Source: Pseudomonadota bacterium (GTDB lineage: Bacteria; Pseudomonadota; Gammaproteobacteria; Burkholderiales; Burkholderiaceae_C). From it: a stretch of 64,000 bases of DNA. This document shows positions 8,648-18,864 of the stretch, piece by piece (the stretch's first letter is position 1; the number at the start of each line of letters is the position of its first letter). The notes beneath the pieces were generated by a model. The model did not search any database and was not told where the DNA came from. It saw nothing but the letters and a program-made list of their open reading frames with translations. The DNA is taken from positions 1-64,000 of the forward strand of contig CAUJIM010000088.1 of assembly GCA_963205335.1 (NCBI GenBank). The letters run 5' to 3'. A program made the translations under genes and the position numbers.

Positions 8648-10701
8648 CAGGCTGCGGAGGGCAAGGTGAAGGTGAAAACCGTACCACGCGGCAGGTTCGG
8701 CGCGTGGTCGAGCACGCCGCCATGCTGCTCGATCACGGTGCGGCACAGGCTCAGGCCCAGGCCCATGCCCTCGCTGCGCGTGGTGAAGAACGGGGTGAAG
8801 AGCCGCGCCGCCACCTCGGCGTCGATGCCGGTGCCCACGTCGGCCACCGTGAACTCGAGCCAGCCGCGCGCCTGCGCCCGGCGCACGCGCAGCGTCAGCA
8901 CGCGCTCGGCGAGCGCCGGGTCGTCCATCGCCTGCATGGCGTTGCGCGCGAGGTTGAGCAGCACCTGCTCGACCATGGTGCGGTCGCACAGCGCGGGCGG
9001 GAGGTCCTCGTCCAGCTCCAGCGCCACGTCCACGCCGAGCTTGTGCGCCCGCAGGCGCGCCAGCGGCAGCACGGCGTCGAGCAGGTCCGCCGCGGCAACG
9101 CTCTCGCGCACGTGCGCGCGCCGGCGCAGGAAGTCGTGCACGCTCTTGATGACGCGGCCCGCGCGCTCGGCCTGCGCGGCAATGCGCTGCAGCGCCATCT
9201 TCAGCTCGGCCTGGTTGGCCTGCGGCGACCCGGCCGGCTCCGCGCCGGGTTCGAGCAGGTTGAGCGAGCCCGCGGCGTAGCTGGCGATCACCGCGAGCGG
9301 CTGGTTGAGCTCGTGGCTCAGCAGCGAGGCCATTTCGCCGACGGTGGCCAGGCGCGCCGTGGCCTGCAGGCGCTCCTGCGAGGCGCGCGAGAGCTCCTGC
9401 GCGCGCCGCTGCTCGCTCACGTCGAGGAAGGAGGCCATCCAGCCGGTGCGCGCGCCGCGCGCGTTCACCAGCGGCGCCTCGTAGATCACCACCGGAAAGC
9501 GCGTGCCGTCCTTGCGCATGTAGGTCAGCTCGTAGTCCTGCAGCGGCTGCTGGCCGCCGGCCTCCATGTGGGCCTGCTGGCGCGCCGCGTACAGGCTGGC
9601 GTGCTCGGGCGGCCAGTACGGCGGCGGCGTGGCCTGCCCCAGCAGCTCCTCGGCCGAATACCCCACCATCCGGCAGAACGCCGAGTTGACGTAGGTGATG
9701 CGCCCCGCCATGTCGCGCGCGCGCAGGCCCGTGAGCAGCGAGTCCTCCATCGCCTGGCGAAACGCCAGCGACTCGCCGAGCTGGCGCTCGGCGGCCAGGC
9801 GCCGGCGGTTGTCGCGCACCAGCACCGCGACCACCGACGCCAGCGCGATCGACATCACCGTCACCAGCGCCGAGAGCACGTTGGGGAAGACGCTCGGCGG
9901 CTGGTGCCAGCCGTCCATGCGCACGACCAGCGTGGCGCCGGGCAGGTCCAGCAGCTGCCGCGCGGTGAACATGCGCGAGCCGCGCCGGCTGGCCCGCAGC
10001 AGCACCAGGCGCGTGCCGTCGGGCTCGGTGAACGATATTTCCTGGGCCGGCTGCAGCCGGGGGGCGACGATCTCGGTGAGCAGATGGCGCAGGCCGTAGC
10101 TGCCGACGACGAAGCCGCCATGCGCCAGCGGCAGGCAGACCTCGAGCACTTCGGCGCCCTGGCCGTCGGGCGAGGCCTGGAAATAGCTGTCGGCATACGA
10201 GGCCCCGCGCAGGCGCTGCGCGCGCACGCAGGCCTGGATCACTTCCGAATGCGGGGCATCGCGCTGCGCCAGGTCCCACGTCGGCGTGCCGTAGGGGCTG
10301 TCGCTGGCAGCGCGCAGCTGCATGCGCGCATCGCGCCACTCCAGGCGCAGCAGCGCCCGGTGTTCCTGCAGCAGGGCCTCGGCGCGCGACTGCCACGAGG
10401 CGCCGTCCAGCGTCAGGGTCTGCAGCGCCTGCATGTCGTCCAGGTTGCGCTCCAGCGCCGTCCGCAGGCTGGCGACGGCAACCGCGGTGTCGCGCTCCAG
10501 GTTCGACTGGACCAGATCGGCCTCGTGCCGGCCGGCGAGCCACACCAGCGTGACCAGCATGCTCGCCACCAGCAGCACCAGCAGCACCCACAGGAACCAG
10601 CGCCGCCAGAGGCTGCGCCAGCGACGCCAGTAGTGGCGGCGCGAATCGCCCATGGCCCCCCAGCGCAGGGCGCCACGGGCGAGCGTGGGCGCGCGGCTCA
10701 C
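8647..10701 (-). CDS. PAS-containing sensor histidine kinase, membrane-bound
   Basis: The protein has 684 residues from a GTG at 10701 that overlaps the previous stop (GTGA). An ATG 16 codons later at 10653 is an alternative. There is a membrane span at about 35-57, a periplasmic sensor region to about 270, a second span, a PAS domain (ITYVNSAFCRMVGYSAEELL), the HisKA site SHELNQPLAVIASYAAG, and a HATPase with LLNLARNAMQAMD and GMGLGLSLCRTVIEQHGG. The layout resembles DctS/FixL-type kinases. It passes phosphate to the coupled response regulator downstream. The signal is unknown. The gene lies at the end of the yhdP-nitrilase transcription unit. Confidence 0.92.
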   Translation of the reverse strand: MSRAPTLARGALRWGAMGDSRRHYWRRWRSLWRRWFLWVLLVLLVASMLVTLVWLAGRHEADLVQSNLERDTAVAVASLRTALERNLDDMQALQTLTLDGASWQSRAEALLQEHRALLRLEWRDARMQLRAASDSPYGTPTWDLAQRDAPHSEVIQACVRAQRLRGASYADSYFQASPDGQGAEVLEVCLPLAHGGFVVGSYGLRHLLTEIVAPRLQPAQEISFTEPDGTRLVLLRASRRGSRMFTARQLLDLPGATLVVRMDGWHQPPSVFPNVLSALVTVMSIALASVVAVLVRDNRRRLAAERQLGESLAFRQAMEDSLLTGLRARDMAGRITYVNSAFCRMVGYSAEELLGQATPPPYWPPEHASLYAARQQAHMEAGGQQPLQDYELTYMRKDGTRFPVVIYEAPLVNARGARTGWMASFLDVSEQRRAQELSRASQERLQATARLATVGEMASLLSHELNQPLAVIASYAAGSLNLLEPGAEPAGSPQANQAELKMALQRIAAQAERAGRVIKSVHDFLRRRAHVRESVAAADLLDAVLPLARLRAHKLGVDVALELDEDLPPALCDRTMVEQVLLNLARNAMQAMDDPALAERVLTLRVRRAQARGWLEFTVADVGTGIDAEVAARLFTPFFTTRSEGMGLGLSLCRTVIEQHGGVLDHAPNLPRGTVFTFTLPSAA

Positions 10702-11513
10702 AGCACCCGGTGGCCGAGCGCCGGCAATTGCCGCCGCACCGCCTGCAGGGCGCCGGCATCGAGCTGTCCCAGCACCACCGCCGCGCCCTCGGCCTCCTGC
10801 GCCAGCACCTCGCCCCAGGGGCCCACGAGCATGCTGTGCCCCCAGGTGCGCCGGCCGTTCTCGTGCCGCCCGCCCTGCGCCGCGGCCAGCACCCAGGCCT
10901 GGTTCTCGATGGCCCTGGCGCGCAGCAGCACCTCCCAGTGCGCCCGGCCGGTGGTCCAGGTGAAGGCACTGGGCACGAGCAGCAGATCGGCGCCGGCCGC
11001 CGCATGCGCGCGGTACAGCTCCGGAAAGCGCAGGTCGTAGCAGACCGACAGGCCCACGCGCCAGCGGCTGCCGTCGCGCGCGGTCAGGGCGAAGCGCACC
11101 GGCGTGCTGCCCGGCGCGATCGTGCGCGCCTCGTCGAAATGCTCCGGCCCGCTATCGAAACCGAAGAGGTGGATCTTGTCGTAGCGCGCAACGCAGGCGC
11201 CCTGGGGGTCGAACACCAGCGTGCTGTTGCGCACCCGCTCCTCGTCGCAGCAGGCCAGCGGCAGCGTGCCCCCGACGATCCACAGGCCGAGCTCGCGCGC
11301 GGCCGCCGCAAGAAAGCGCTGCACCGGCCCGTCGCCGAAAGGCTCGCGCAGCGCGATCTTGTCCTGCTCGCTGCGGCCCATGGTGCAGAAGTATTCGGGC
11401 AGCAGCGCCAGTTCCGCGCCGGCCTGCGCGGCGCGCGCGAGCAGGTCGTGGGCCTGCGCCAGGTTGGCCTGCAGGGCCACGCCCGAGACCATCTGGATGG
11501 CGGCGATTTTCAT
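10698..11513 (-). CDS. Carbon-nitrogen hydrolase of the nitrilase superfamily
   Basis: The protein has 271 residues. The catalytic triad is visible: Glu in LLPEYFC, Lys in RYDKIHLFGFD and Cys in LSVCYDLRFPELYR. It also has the conserved RARAIENQAWVLAAAQGG block. It belongs to the Nit1/Nit2 branch, whose bacterial members act as deaminated-glutathione amidases or omega-amidases. It overlaps yhdP (ATGA) upstream and the kinase (GTGA) downstream, so it is translated from the same message. This order next to yhdP is common in betaproteobacteria. The metabolite-repair role is inferred from family only. Confidence 0.9.
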   Translation of the reverse strand: MKIAAIQMVSGVALQANLAQAHDLLARAAQAGAELALLPEYFCTMGRSEQDKIALREPFGDGPVQRFLAAAARELGLWIVGGTLPLACCDEERVRNSTLVFDPQGACVARYDKIHLFGFDSGPEHFDEARTIAPGSTPVRFALTARDGSRWRVGLSVCYDLRFPELYRAHAAAGADLLLVPSAFTWTTGRAHWEVLLRARAIENQAWVLAAAQGGRHENGRRTWGHSMLVGPWGEVLAQEAEGAAVVLGQLDAGALQAVRRQLPALGHRVL

Positions 11514-14500
11514 GGTGTCTCTCCTGCGGGTGCGGGCGCGGCGGCGGCGCCCCGCGCGATGCGATGGACCTGCGGATCATCCCAGGTGCCTTCGATGCGG
11601 AACTCCTGCGTCGCCGCCTCCACCAGCGGGCCGTGCAGGAAGATCTGCGCGAGAAAGCTCCCCAGCCCGATCACCGGGTTGATCGCCGTGGCCACGAGCG
11701 AGGCCGTCAGCGTGTTGAGTTCGGGCACCACCACCACGTGCAGATCCTGCGTCTCGCGGGCGATGTCGGCGCTGCCTTCCATCAGCACCGCCGCGTTCAC
11801 CCCCTTCATCTGCAGATTGTTGGTGCTGGCGATGCCTTTGTCGATATGCACGTCGGCGCGCACGAAATCGAAGGCGAAGCCCTTGCTGAACACGTCGCGG
11901 AAATCGAGCGCGAAGCGCCGCGGCAGCGCCTGCAGGCTGAGCACGCCGAGCAGCTTGGACAGGCCCGGGTCGGCCTTGAGGAACTGGCCCGCACTCATGT
12001 CGAGCTTCATCTGCCCCGTCATGCTGTGGTAGTCGGGCGCCAGCGGAGAGCCGAGCCAGCCGACCTGCCCCTCGAGCGTCCCTTCCCCCTTGCGCAGCAC
12101 ACCCGGCATGCCCATGCGCGCCAGCAGTTCCCCCGAGTCGCGCATCCTCAGCGCAAAACGCAGCACGGTGCGCCGCTGCGCGTTCGCACCCTGTCCGCCC
12201 AGCAGGGCCCAGTTGCCGCTGGAGCTGAGCGTGGCCTCGCTCGTCTCCAGGTCGAACCGGGTGAGCCGCCATTCGCGCAGGCCATCGCTGCCCGTGCGGT
12301 TGCTCGCCTGCAAGTCGAGCCGCCCCAGCGGCCTGCCGCGCAACTCGAACTCCTGCACCTGCACGTCGAGCGCGGGCAGCTCGCTCGGCCCGCCGGCATC
12401 GAGCAGCGCATCGACCTGGCTGCCGGCGGCCTGCGGCAGCGACAGGCGCGACAGGCGCGCATACACCCGGCCCTGCGGCGCCGCCTTGTCCCCCGGGTGG
12501 TACTCCACGCGGCCGCTGAGCTCCTGCGCCGCGACGCTGCCGCGCCACGCCGAGCCCTGGCGCGCGCCGTCGGCCACCACGTCGTGCAGGGTGCGCCCCT
12601 GCAGCGTGAGCCGGCCCACGCGCAGCGCCACGCGCTCGGGCAGGTAGTCCGATGGCGGCGCGGACGCCCCCGCCGCGGCGGGCGCGGCGTCCAGCAGCCT
12701 TTTCCAGGCGTCCGCGTCGAACGCGTCCAGCGCCACGGTGGCCTCGACCCCGTGCGCCGGCGGCGGCGCCTGGCGATCCGCCCCCACACCGATCGCCACG
12801 CGCCCCGCGAGCACGGCGGGCCGGGCGCCGGCGGCATCGCGCAAATACACCGCCGACAGCAGCTCGCCCGCCGTGAATTCGAGCCGCTCCTGCGGCGCCG
12901 CACCGGGTGCGGCCGGCACCAGCCGCGTCTGCAGGCGCACCGGCAGCGGCTGCCCCGCACTCTTGGCGAGCGGCGCGGGCAGATCCAGCGCCATGCCCTG
13001 CAGGTCGGAGGTGACGAGCAGCTCGGGCCGCCCATCGCGCAGGCCCAGCGTGAGCGCGTAGGCGCTGCTGCCGTCGAGGCGGCGCGCCAGTTGTGCCAGC
13101 GGCCCCGCCTCGGCGGCCGCCCGCAGGCCCTCGCCGCTGGCCGTGCCCTGCGCCTGCACGCGCAAGACGGGGGCCGCCGCACCCGGCGGCGCCTGCAGGC
13201 CGCCCGCAAGCTGCACCTCGCCGCCGAGCGCGCGCGCCCGCACCTGCTGCAGCGTGAAGCCGCGCTCGGTGAACTGCACCGCGCCGCGCGCCTGCGCCAG
13301 CACCGGCAGCGCCGGCGCGACGCGCACCTCGTTGCCCGCCAGCACCACGCTGCCCTGCACGCTGCTCTTGTCCAGCGCGGCGATCGGCAGGCGCAGTTGC
13401 AGCCGCGTGGCGGCGTCGCCGGTCGCGTCCATGGCGTCGAGCGCGCCGTCGGTGAGCTGCGACACCTGCGAGCCGCGCACGAAGGCGAGCATGTCCGCCA
13501 GCGGCCCGCGCACCTCGCCTTCCACCTGCACCACCGGCTTGTCCAGATCGGCGATCCGGGCGCTCACCTGCACCACCTTGAGCCGCGCGCTGCCCGCGAC
13601 GCTGCCCGCCGCGCCCTCGACGCGCATGCTCGCGCGGTCGAACACCAGCGCCCCCGAGAGCCCGACCAGCGCCGGCCAGGGTTTTTCGCCCTTGGCCAGC
13701 AACGACGGCGGCACGTAGGCGAAGGTGGCGTTCTTCACCTGCGCGGCGATGTGGAATTCACCCTGCGGGTCGGCGTCGAACGGCAGGCGGCGCAGGTCGC
13801 CCCTGACGCGGAAGCGGACATCCGCGCTCCGGCCGGCGGTGATCGCGTCGCGCACGTAGTGGCGCGCGTCGGCGTCGATCGCCAGCGGCAGGTAGCGGTG
13901 CACGCGCGTGCCGTCCGCGCGCGTGAGGCTGCCGCTCAGGTCGAGCACGCCTGGCAGGCGCGCGCCAGGCGCCTCGCCGGTGCTCCAGCGCAGGCGCGCC
14001 TGGCCCTGCGCGTCGGCGTTGGCAAAGCGCAGATCGTCGCTCTGCACGGCGATGCGCGCGCCGTCGACCTGCCAGCGCACATGCGCGCTCAGCGTCTGGA
14101 CCGGCACCCGCGGGTCCTCGAACACGCCGGGCAGCAGCAGATCGCCCTCCGAGATCGTCAGCGCCGCGCTGCCGCCCGCCTGCGTGAGCTCGAAACTGCC
14201 GCGCGCACCGCGCAGGCCGAACGCGCGCGGCTGCGCGCCCGGCGCGGGGCTGCCCGCCAGGTCCAGGTCGGCGACGCGCCCGCGCGCCTCGTAGCGCGCC
14301 GGCGCATCGAGCCCCCCCTGCCACTGCGCCCGCAGCTGCTCGACCCGGCCCTGCGGCGTGTAGGTCGCCAGCAGTTGCCGCACCTCCCCCGCCAGCGGCA
14401 CGCGGCCGGCAATGCGCGCCAGCAGGGCCAGGTCGAGCCGATCGGCCTCCAGCACGTGGCGCTGGCGCGCGCCTTCGCCCTCGCGGCGCAGCAGCAGCGC

Positions 14501-15526
14501 GGCGCTGTCCCAGGCCAGGTCGTCGTCGGTGACGAAGCGCAGGCCCCGCGCCGACAGCTCCAGCCCGTCGGCCAGCCGGCGCGCGCCCACGCGGGCGGCC
14601 ACGTCGCGCAGCGCCAGCGGTTCGAGCGCGCGGGCGAATGCGGCGCGCACGTCCTGCAGCGCCACGTCGGCGACGGCGCCCGACACCTGGCCGGCCTCCA
14701 TGTCCACCCACGCCCGCAGCGTGCCCTGCCCGGCGCTCACCCGCGCCTCGCCCAGATCGGCGTAGGGCGCCCACCGCGCCAGATCGACGCCGGGCAGCTC
14801 CACGTACCACTGCCCGCTCCAGTGCTGCCAGGCGCTGCGCAGCGGATTCCACAACGGCTCGTGCAGGCGGGCGCGCAGGCTCAGGCGCCCGCCCCAGCCG
14901 GCGGGCGGCGTGGCGTCGAGCCGCAGCGCGTGGTTCCACGGGCCGCCGCGCAGCACCACGTCGACGGCCCCCAGCTCCAGTGTCGGCGTGCCGCGCAACT
15001 CGTCCGTCCAGCGCAGCGTTCCCCCGCGGATCGCCACCTCGGTCTGCGACAGCAGCCAGTCGGCGGCCGAAGCGTCGCCGGCCTGGCCGTCCAGCGGCAG
15101 CCCCGCGACGAAGAAGCGGCCGCTCGCGTCGCGCCGCACGTCCAGCTCGGGCTGCGCGATGTACAGCTGCTCCACGCCCAGGCGCAGCACCGAGCGCGGC
15201 GACAGCGTGACCGACACGCGCGGCAGGCGCAGCGCCTCGCGGCCCTGGGCGTCGAACAGCGCCACGCCCGAAAGCTCCAGCGCGGGGAATACGCCTTCGC
15301 TGCGCGCGGCCAGCGCATCCACGCGCACCACGACCCCCAGCGCCCGCTGGGCCTGCCGCTGCAGCAACGGACGGAAATCGTCGATACGCGGCACAATCCA
15401 CCAATGCAGCCCACCCCAGGCCAGCGCCAGCAGCAGCCAGAACGCCAGCATCAGGCCCAGCGCCCAGCGCGCGACACCCGCCATGAACTTCAGCCAGCGG
15501 GGGGGATGGGTGGGCGCCTCGGTCAT
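11510..15526 (-). CDS. yhdP: YhdP-family AsmA-like envelope protein
   Basis: The protein has 1338 residues. There is one N-terminal membrane span (about residues 17-45, ALGLMLAFWLLLALAWGGLH), then a very long periplasmic part of beta-strand character, as in AsmA-like bridge proteins. The C-terminal DUF3971/AsmA region ends with FLAQIFLHGPLVEAATQEF and GTWDDP. YhdP homologues help carry phospholipids between the inner and outer membranes. The start is 110 bp from the divergent glnE. The stop overlaps the nitrilase-family gene by ATGA. The length is typical of the family (about 1270-1400). Confidence 0.93.
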   Translation of the reverse strand: MTEAPTHPPRWLKFMAGVARWALGLMLAFWLLLALAWGGLHWWIVPRIDDFRPLLQRQAQRALGVVVRVDALAARSEGVFPALELSGVALFDAQGREALRLPRVSVTLSPRSVLRLGVEQLYIAQPELDVRRDASGRFFVAGLPLDGQAGDASAADWLLSQTEVAIRGGTLRWTDELRGTPTLELGAVDVVLRGGPWNHALRLDATPPAGWGGRLSLRARLHEPLWNPLRSAWQHWSGQWYVELPGVDLARWAPYADLGEARVSAGQGTLRAWVDMEAGQVSGAVADVALQDVRAAFARALEPLALRDVAARVGARRLADGLELSARGLRFVTDDDLAWDSAALLLRREGEGARQRHVLEADRLDLALLARIAGRVPLAGEVRQLLATYTPQGRVEQLRAQWQGGLDAPARYEARGRVADLDLAGSPAPGAQPRAFGLRGARGSFELTQAGGSAALTISEGDLLLPGVFEDPRVPVQTLSAHVRWQVDGARIAVQSDDLRFANADAQGQARLRWSTGEAPGARLPGVLDLSGSLTRADGTRVHRYLPLAIDADARHYVRDAITAGRSADVRFRVRGDLRRLPFDADPQGEFHIAAQVKNATFAYVPPSLLAKGEKPWPALVGLSGALVFDRASMRVEGAAGSVAGSARLKVVQVSARIADLDKPVVQVEGEVRGPLADMLAFVRGSQVSQLTDGALDAMDATGDAATRLQLRLPIAALDKSSVQGSVVLAGNEVRVAPALPVLAQARGAVQFTERGFTLQQVRARALGGEVQLAGGLQAPPGAAAPVLRVQAQGTASGEGLRAAAEAGPLAQLARRLDGSSAYALTLGLRDGRPELLVTSDLQGMALDLPAPLAKSAGQPLPVRLQTRLVPAAPGAAPQERLEFTAGELLSAVYLRDAAGARPAVLAGRVAIGVGADRQAPPPAHGVEATVALDAFDADAWKRLLDAAPAAAGASAPPSDYLPERVALRVGRLTLQGRTLHDVVADGARQGSAWRGSVAAQELSGRVEYHPGDKAAPQGRVYARLSRLSLPQAAGSQVDALLDAGGPSELPALDVQVQEFELRGRPLGRLDLQASNRTGSDGLREWRLTRFDLETSEATLSSSGNWALLGGQGANAQRRTVLRFALRMRDSGELLARMGMPGVLRKGEGTLEGQVGWLGSPLAPDYHSMTGQMKLDMSAGQFLKADPGLSKLLGVLSLQALPRRFALDFRDVFSKGFAFDFVRADVHIDKGIASTNNLQMKGVNAAVLMEGSADIARETQDLHVVVVPELNTLTASLVATAINPVIGLGSFLAQIFLHGPLVEAATQEFRIEGTWDDPQVHRIARGAAAAPAPAGETP

Positions 15527-15635
15527 GACGGGTGGATGCGGAGCCGGGAATTATGACCCGCTGCCCTTGGAAAGGCCCGCGAAATCCGGGCGGAAAGCGC
15601 CGGCCGTCAAGGCGGGCATGAGGACTGTTCGAGCG

Positions 15636-18359
15636 ATGTCACCGTCGAAAGAGGCCGTCGCCACGCCCGGCAGCCTGGCTGAACACTCCCGGCTGCACCA
15701 GCGCCTGCACCGCCGCTACGGCGACCGGCTGGCGCTGCTGGCGCCCGGCCTGCCCGGCCGCGCGACGATGGCCGCCGCCTGCGACGCGCTGCTGGCCTCG
15801 GGGCTCGATCCCGCCGCGGCGCTGCGCATCCTGCGCCAGCTCGTGATCGAACGCCTGATGGTGCTCGACTGCGACGCGGCCGCACCGCTGGGCGACGTCT
15901 GCAGCGCGCTGACGCAGCTCGCCGAGGTCACGCTCGAGCGCGCCTGCACGCTGGCGCGCGGCGAACTGGACGCGCGCCACGGGGCGCCGCGCGGGCCCGA
16001 CGGCGCCGCGGTGCCGCTCTGGATCATCGGCATGGGCAAGCTCGGCGCGCGCGAGCTCAATGCATCGAGCGACATCGACCTAATCTGCGTCTACGAGCAC
16101 GACGGCGAGACCAGCGGACGGGCGGACGGGCGCGGCCAGGTGTCCAACCACGAGTACTTCGTGCACGCGGTCAGGCGCATCGGCGCGCTGATCGGCGAGG
16201 TGACCGAGGACGGCTTCGTCTTCCGCGTCGACCTGGCGCTGCGCCCGCACGGCAACTCCGGGCCGCTGGCGATTTCGCTCGCCGCGCTGCAGGACTACCT
16301 GCGCATGCAGGGGCGCGAATGGGAGCGCTTCGCCTGGCTCAAGAGCCGCGTCGTCGCCCCGCGCGCGGCCGTCACGACCGCCAACGTGCAGGCGCTGCGC
16401 CAGGTGGTGCTGCCCTTCGTCTTCCGCCGCTACCTCGACTACGCGGTGTTCGACGCGCTGCGCGTGCTGCACCGGCAGATCCGCCAGGAGGCGGTGCGCC
16501 GCTGCGCCGGCCACCCCGAGCGCGCCAACGACGTGAAGCTCTCGCGCGGGGGCATCCGCGAGATCGAATTCACCGTGCAACTGGTGCAGGTGGTGCGCGG
16601 CGGGCAGTTCCCCGAGCTGCGCTGCCGCCCCACGCTGGAGGCGCTGCAGCGCCTGGCGCGCGCCGGGCTGATGCCGCAGGCGACCGCGCAGGCGCTGGCC
16701 GAGGCCTACGTCTTCCTGCGGCGCGTGGAGCACCGCATCCAGTACCTGGACGACCAGCAGACGCACGTGCTGCCCACGCGCGACGACGACCTGGCCTGGA
16801 TCGCCCGCACCATGGGGCTGGACTGCTGCGACTTCCTGCGCCAGCTCGACGCGCACCGCGAGCGCGTGGCGCAGGAGTTCGACGCGCTCCTGGGCGGCCC
16901 CGAGAAAAAGCGCTGCACCGGCCCGGGCTGCGGGCGCGGCAGCGCCACCCCGCCCGACTGGGACGCGGTGCTCGCCGCGCAGCCGCCCGCGGTTGCCGCG
17001 CGCATGCGGCAGTGGCGCGAGCAGCCGCGCGTGCAGCAGCTGCGCGAGCAGGCCCTGGGGCGGCTCCTGCGCATCCTCGCGGTCACCGGCCAGTGGCTGG
17101 GAGAAGGCAGCGTCAACGAGGAAGGCGCCCTGCGCCTGCTCGACTGGCTCGAGCTGCTGCTGCGCCGCGAAAGCTACCTGGCGCTGCTGGTCGAGCGCCC
17201 GCTGGTGCTCCGGCGGCTGCTCGGCCTGCTGGGCGCGGCGCGCTGGCCCGCGCGCTACCTGCAGCAGCACCCCGGCGTGATCGACGAGCTGGCGAACGAA
17301 GCGCTGTTCGGCGAGCGCTTCGAGCCGGACGCCTTCGCGCGCGAGCTGCAGGCGCGGCGCGCCTCGCTGCGCTCCACCGGCGAGGACGACGAGGAGACCC
17401 TGCTCAACCTGCTGCGCCGCGCGCACCACGCCGAGGTGTTCCGCACGCTGGCGCGCGACGTCGACGGCCGCCTGAGCGTCGAGCAGGTCGCCGACGACCT
17501 CTCGCTGCTGGCCGACAGCACGCTCGCCGTCACGGTGCAGTGGTGCTGGGAGCACTTCAAGGGCCGCCACCGCGAGGCGCCGCAGCTGGCGGTCATCGGC
17601 TACGGCAAGCTCGGCGGCAAGGAGCTGGGCTACGGCAGCGACCTCGACCTCGTCTTCGCCTTCGACGACGACGACGAGCGCGCTCCCGAGGCCTACGCCG
17701 GCTTCGTGCGCAAGCTGCTCGGCTGGCTCACCGTCAAGACCGGCGAGGGCGACCTGTTCGAGATCGATACCGCGCTGCGCCCCAACGGCAATTCCGGCCT
17801 GCTGGTGACGAGCTTCCGCGCCTACGCCGACTACCAGCAGCAGCGCGGCAGCAACACCGCCTGGACCTGGGAGCACCAGGCCATGACGCGGGCGCGCTGC
17901 GTGCTCGGCGGCGAGGCGCTGCGCGCGCGCTTCGACGCGGTGCGCGAGGCCGTGATCACCGCGCCGCGCGAGCCGGCGCTGCTGCGCGCCGAGATCATCG
18001 CGATGCGCGAGCGCCTGCGCGCCGCGCACCCGGCCTCCGGCGCGCTGTTCGACGTCAAGCACGGCGCGGGCGGCATGGTGGACGTGGAGTTCTCGGTGCA
18101 ATACCTGGTGCTCGCGCACTCGGCCGCGCACCCGGGCCTGCGCGAGAACAAGGGCAACATCGCCCTGCTGGTGCGCGCCGAGGACGCCGGCCTGCTGCCC
18201 GCCGGCGTGGGGCGCGCCGCGGCCGACGCCTACCGACGCCTGCGCCACGTCCAGCACCGCGCGCGGCTGAACGAGGAAAGCACGCGCGTGCCGCCGGCGC
18301 AGCTCGCCGCCGAACGCGACGCCATCCTGGCGCTGTGGCGTGCGGCCTTCGGCGCCTGA
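15636..18359 (+). CDS. glnE: Bifunctional glutamine synthetase adenylyltransferase/deadenylase
   Basis: The protein has about 907 residues; an in-frame ATG at 15618 would add six. Two nucleotidyltransferase domains are visible. The first has GMGKLGARELNASSDIDLIC near residue 130, the second GYGKLGGKELGYGSDLDLVF near residue 655. Each is followed by RPHGNSG or RPNGNSG and by a helical regulatory domain (GGIREIEFTVQ, GGMVDVEFSVQ). GlnE attaches and removes AMP on glutamine synthetase in response to PII and nitrogen status. It is slightly shorter than the E. coli protein (946), with a short N-terminus. It is divergent from yhdP. Confidence 0.96.
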   Translation: MSPSKEAVATPGSLAEHSRLHQRLHRRYGDRLALLAPGLPGRATMAAACDALLASGLDPAAALRILRQLVIERLMVLDCDAAAPLGDVCSALTQLAEVTLERACTLARGELDARHGAPRGPDGAAVPLWIIGMGKLGARELNASSDIDLICVYEHDGETSGRADGRGQVSNHEYFVHAVRRIGALIGEVTEDGFVFRVDLALRPHGNSGPLAISLAALQDYLRMQGREWERFAWLKSRVVAPRAAVTTANVQALRQVVLPFVFRRYLDYAVFDALRVLHRQIRQEAVRRCAGHPERANDVKLSRGGIREIEFTVQLVQVVRGGQFPELRCRPTLEALQRLARAGLMPQATAQALAEAYVFLRRVEHRIQYLDDQQTHVLPTRDDDLAWIARTMGLDCCDFLRQLDAHRERVAQEFDALLGGPEKKRCTGPGCGRGSATPPDWDAVLAAQPPAVAARMRQWREQPRVQQLREQALGRLLRILAVTGQWLGEGSVNEEGALRLLDWLELLLRRESYLALLVERPLVLRRLLGLLGAARWPARYLQQHPGVIDELANEALFGERFEPDAFARELQARRASLRSTGEDDEETLLNLLRRAHHAEVFRTLARDVDGRLSVEQVADDLSLLADSTLAVTVQWCWEHFKGRHREAPQLAVIGYGKLGGKELGYGSDLDLVFAFDDDDERAPEAYAGFVRKLLGWLTVKTGEGDLFEIDTALRPNGNSGLLVTSFRAYADYQQQRGSNTAWTWEHQAMTRARCVLGGEALRARFDAVREAVITAPREPALLRAEIIAMRERLRAAHPASGALFDVKHGAGGMVDVEFSVQYLVLAHSAAHPGLRENKGNIALLVRAEDAGLLPAGVGRAAADAYRRLRHVQHRARLNEESTRVPPAQLAAERDAILALWRAAFGA

Positions 18360-18390
18360 AAAACACCCGGGACCGCACTACCATACCGCC

Positions 18391-18864
18391 ATGACGACCT
18401 GGCAAACCCTTTTTCCGTTCGGCTGGGAGCACTACCTGCTCGGCGGCCTGTGCGTCGGCGGCGGCGTGGCGCTGCTGTTCCTGATGACCGGGCGGGTCGG
18501 CGGCATGAGCTCGGTGTTCTCCAGCAGCTGGTCCTACGTGCTCGAGCGCCCGTTCTTCCGCGACGCCAAGTGGCTGACCACGCGCGGCTGGCGCCTGGCC
18601 TACGCGGCGGGGCTGGTCCTGGGCGCGCTCGCGTGGTGGCTCTGGCAGGGGCACGGGGTGGCCGAATCCACGCGCGTGCCCTGGTGGCTGCTGCTGGTGG
18701 GCGGCTTCATCGCCGGCTACGGCGCGCGGCGCGGCCACGGCTGCACCTCGGGACACGGTATCTGCGGGCTGGGCTCGCTGCAGTGGCCCTCGGCGCTCGC
18801 GGTGTGCACCTTCCTGGCCACGGCCGTGGTCACCGCCAACCTGGTCACGAGGTGGATCGTATGA
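18391..18864 (+). CDS. YeeE/YedE-type membrane protein, first half
   Basis: The protein has 157 residues with about four hydrophobic spans. The family signature GYGARRGHGCTSGHGICGLG is present near residue 115, including the Cys thought to handle thiosulfate or other sulfur species. Single-chain YeeE proteins have two such halves; here they are separate genes. The stop overlaps the start of the partner by ATGA. It follows glnE after 31 bp. A sulfur-compound transport role is inferred from family. Confidence 0.88.
   Translation: MTTWQTLFPFGWEHYLLGGLCVGGGVALLFLMTGRVGGMSSVFSSSWSYVLERPFFRDAKWLTTRGWRLAYAAGLVLGALAWWLWQGHGVAESTRVPWWLLLVGGFIAGYGARRGHGCTSGHGICGLGSLQWPSALAVCTFLATAVVTANLVTRWIV

Noticed and set aside
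11564..15556. Very long plus-strand open frame opposite yhdP
   Set aside because: It is the antisense shadow of a GC-rich gene. Its translation is low-complexity Arg/Ala/Gln with no domain, whereas the minus-strand product has clear family features. Similar long shadows opposite tkt, glnE, the RND pump, maeB, metH and the P450 were dropped for the same reason.
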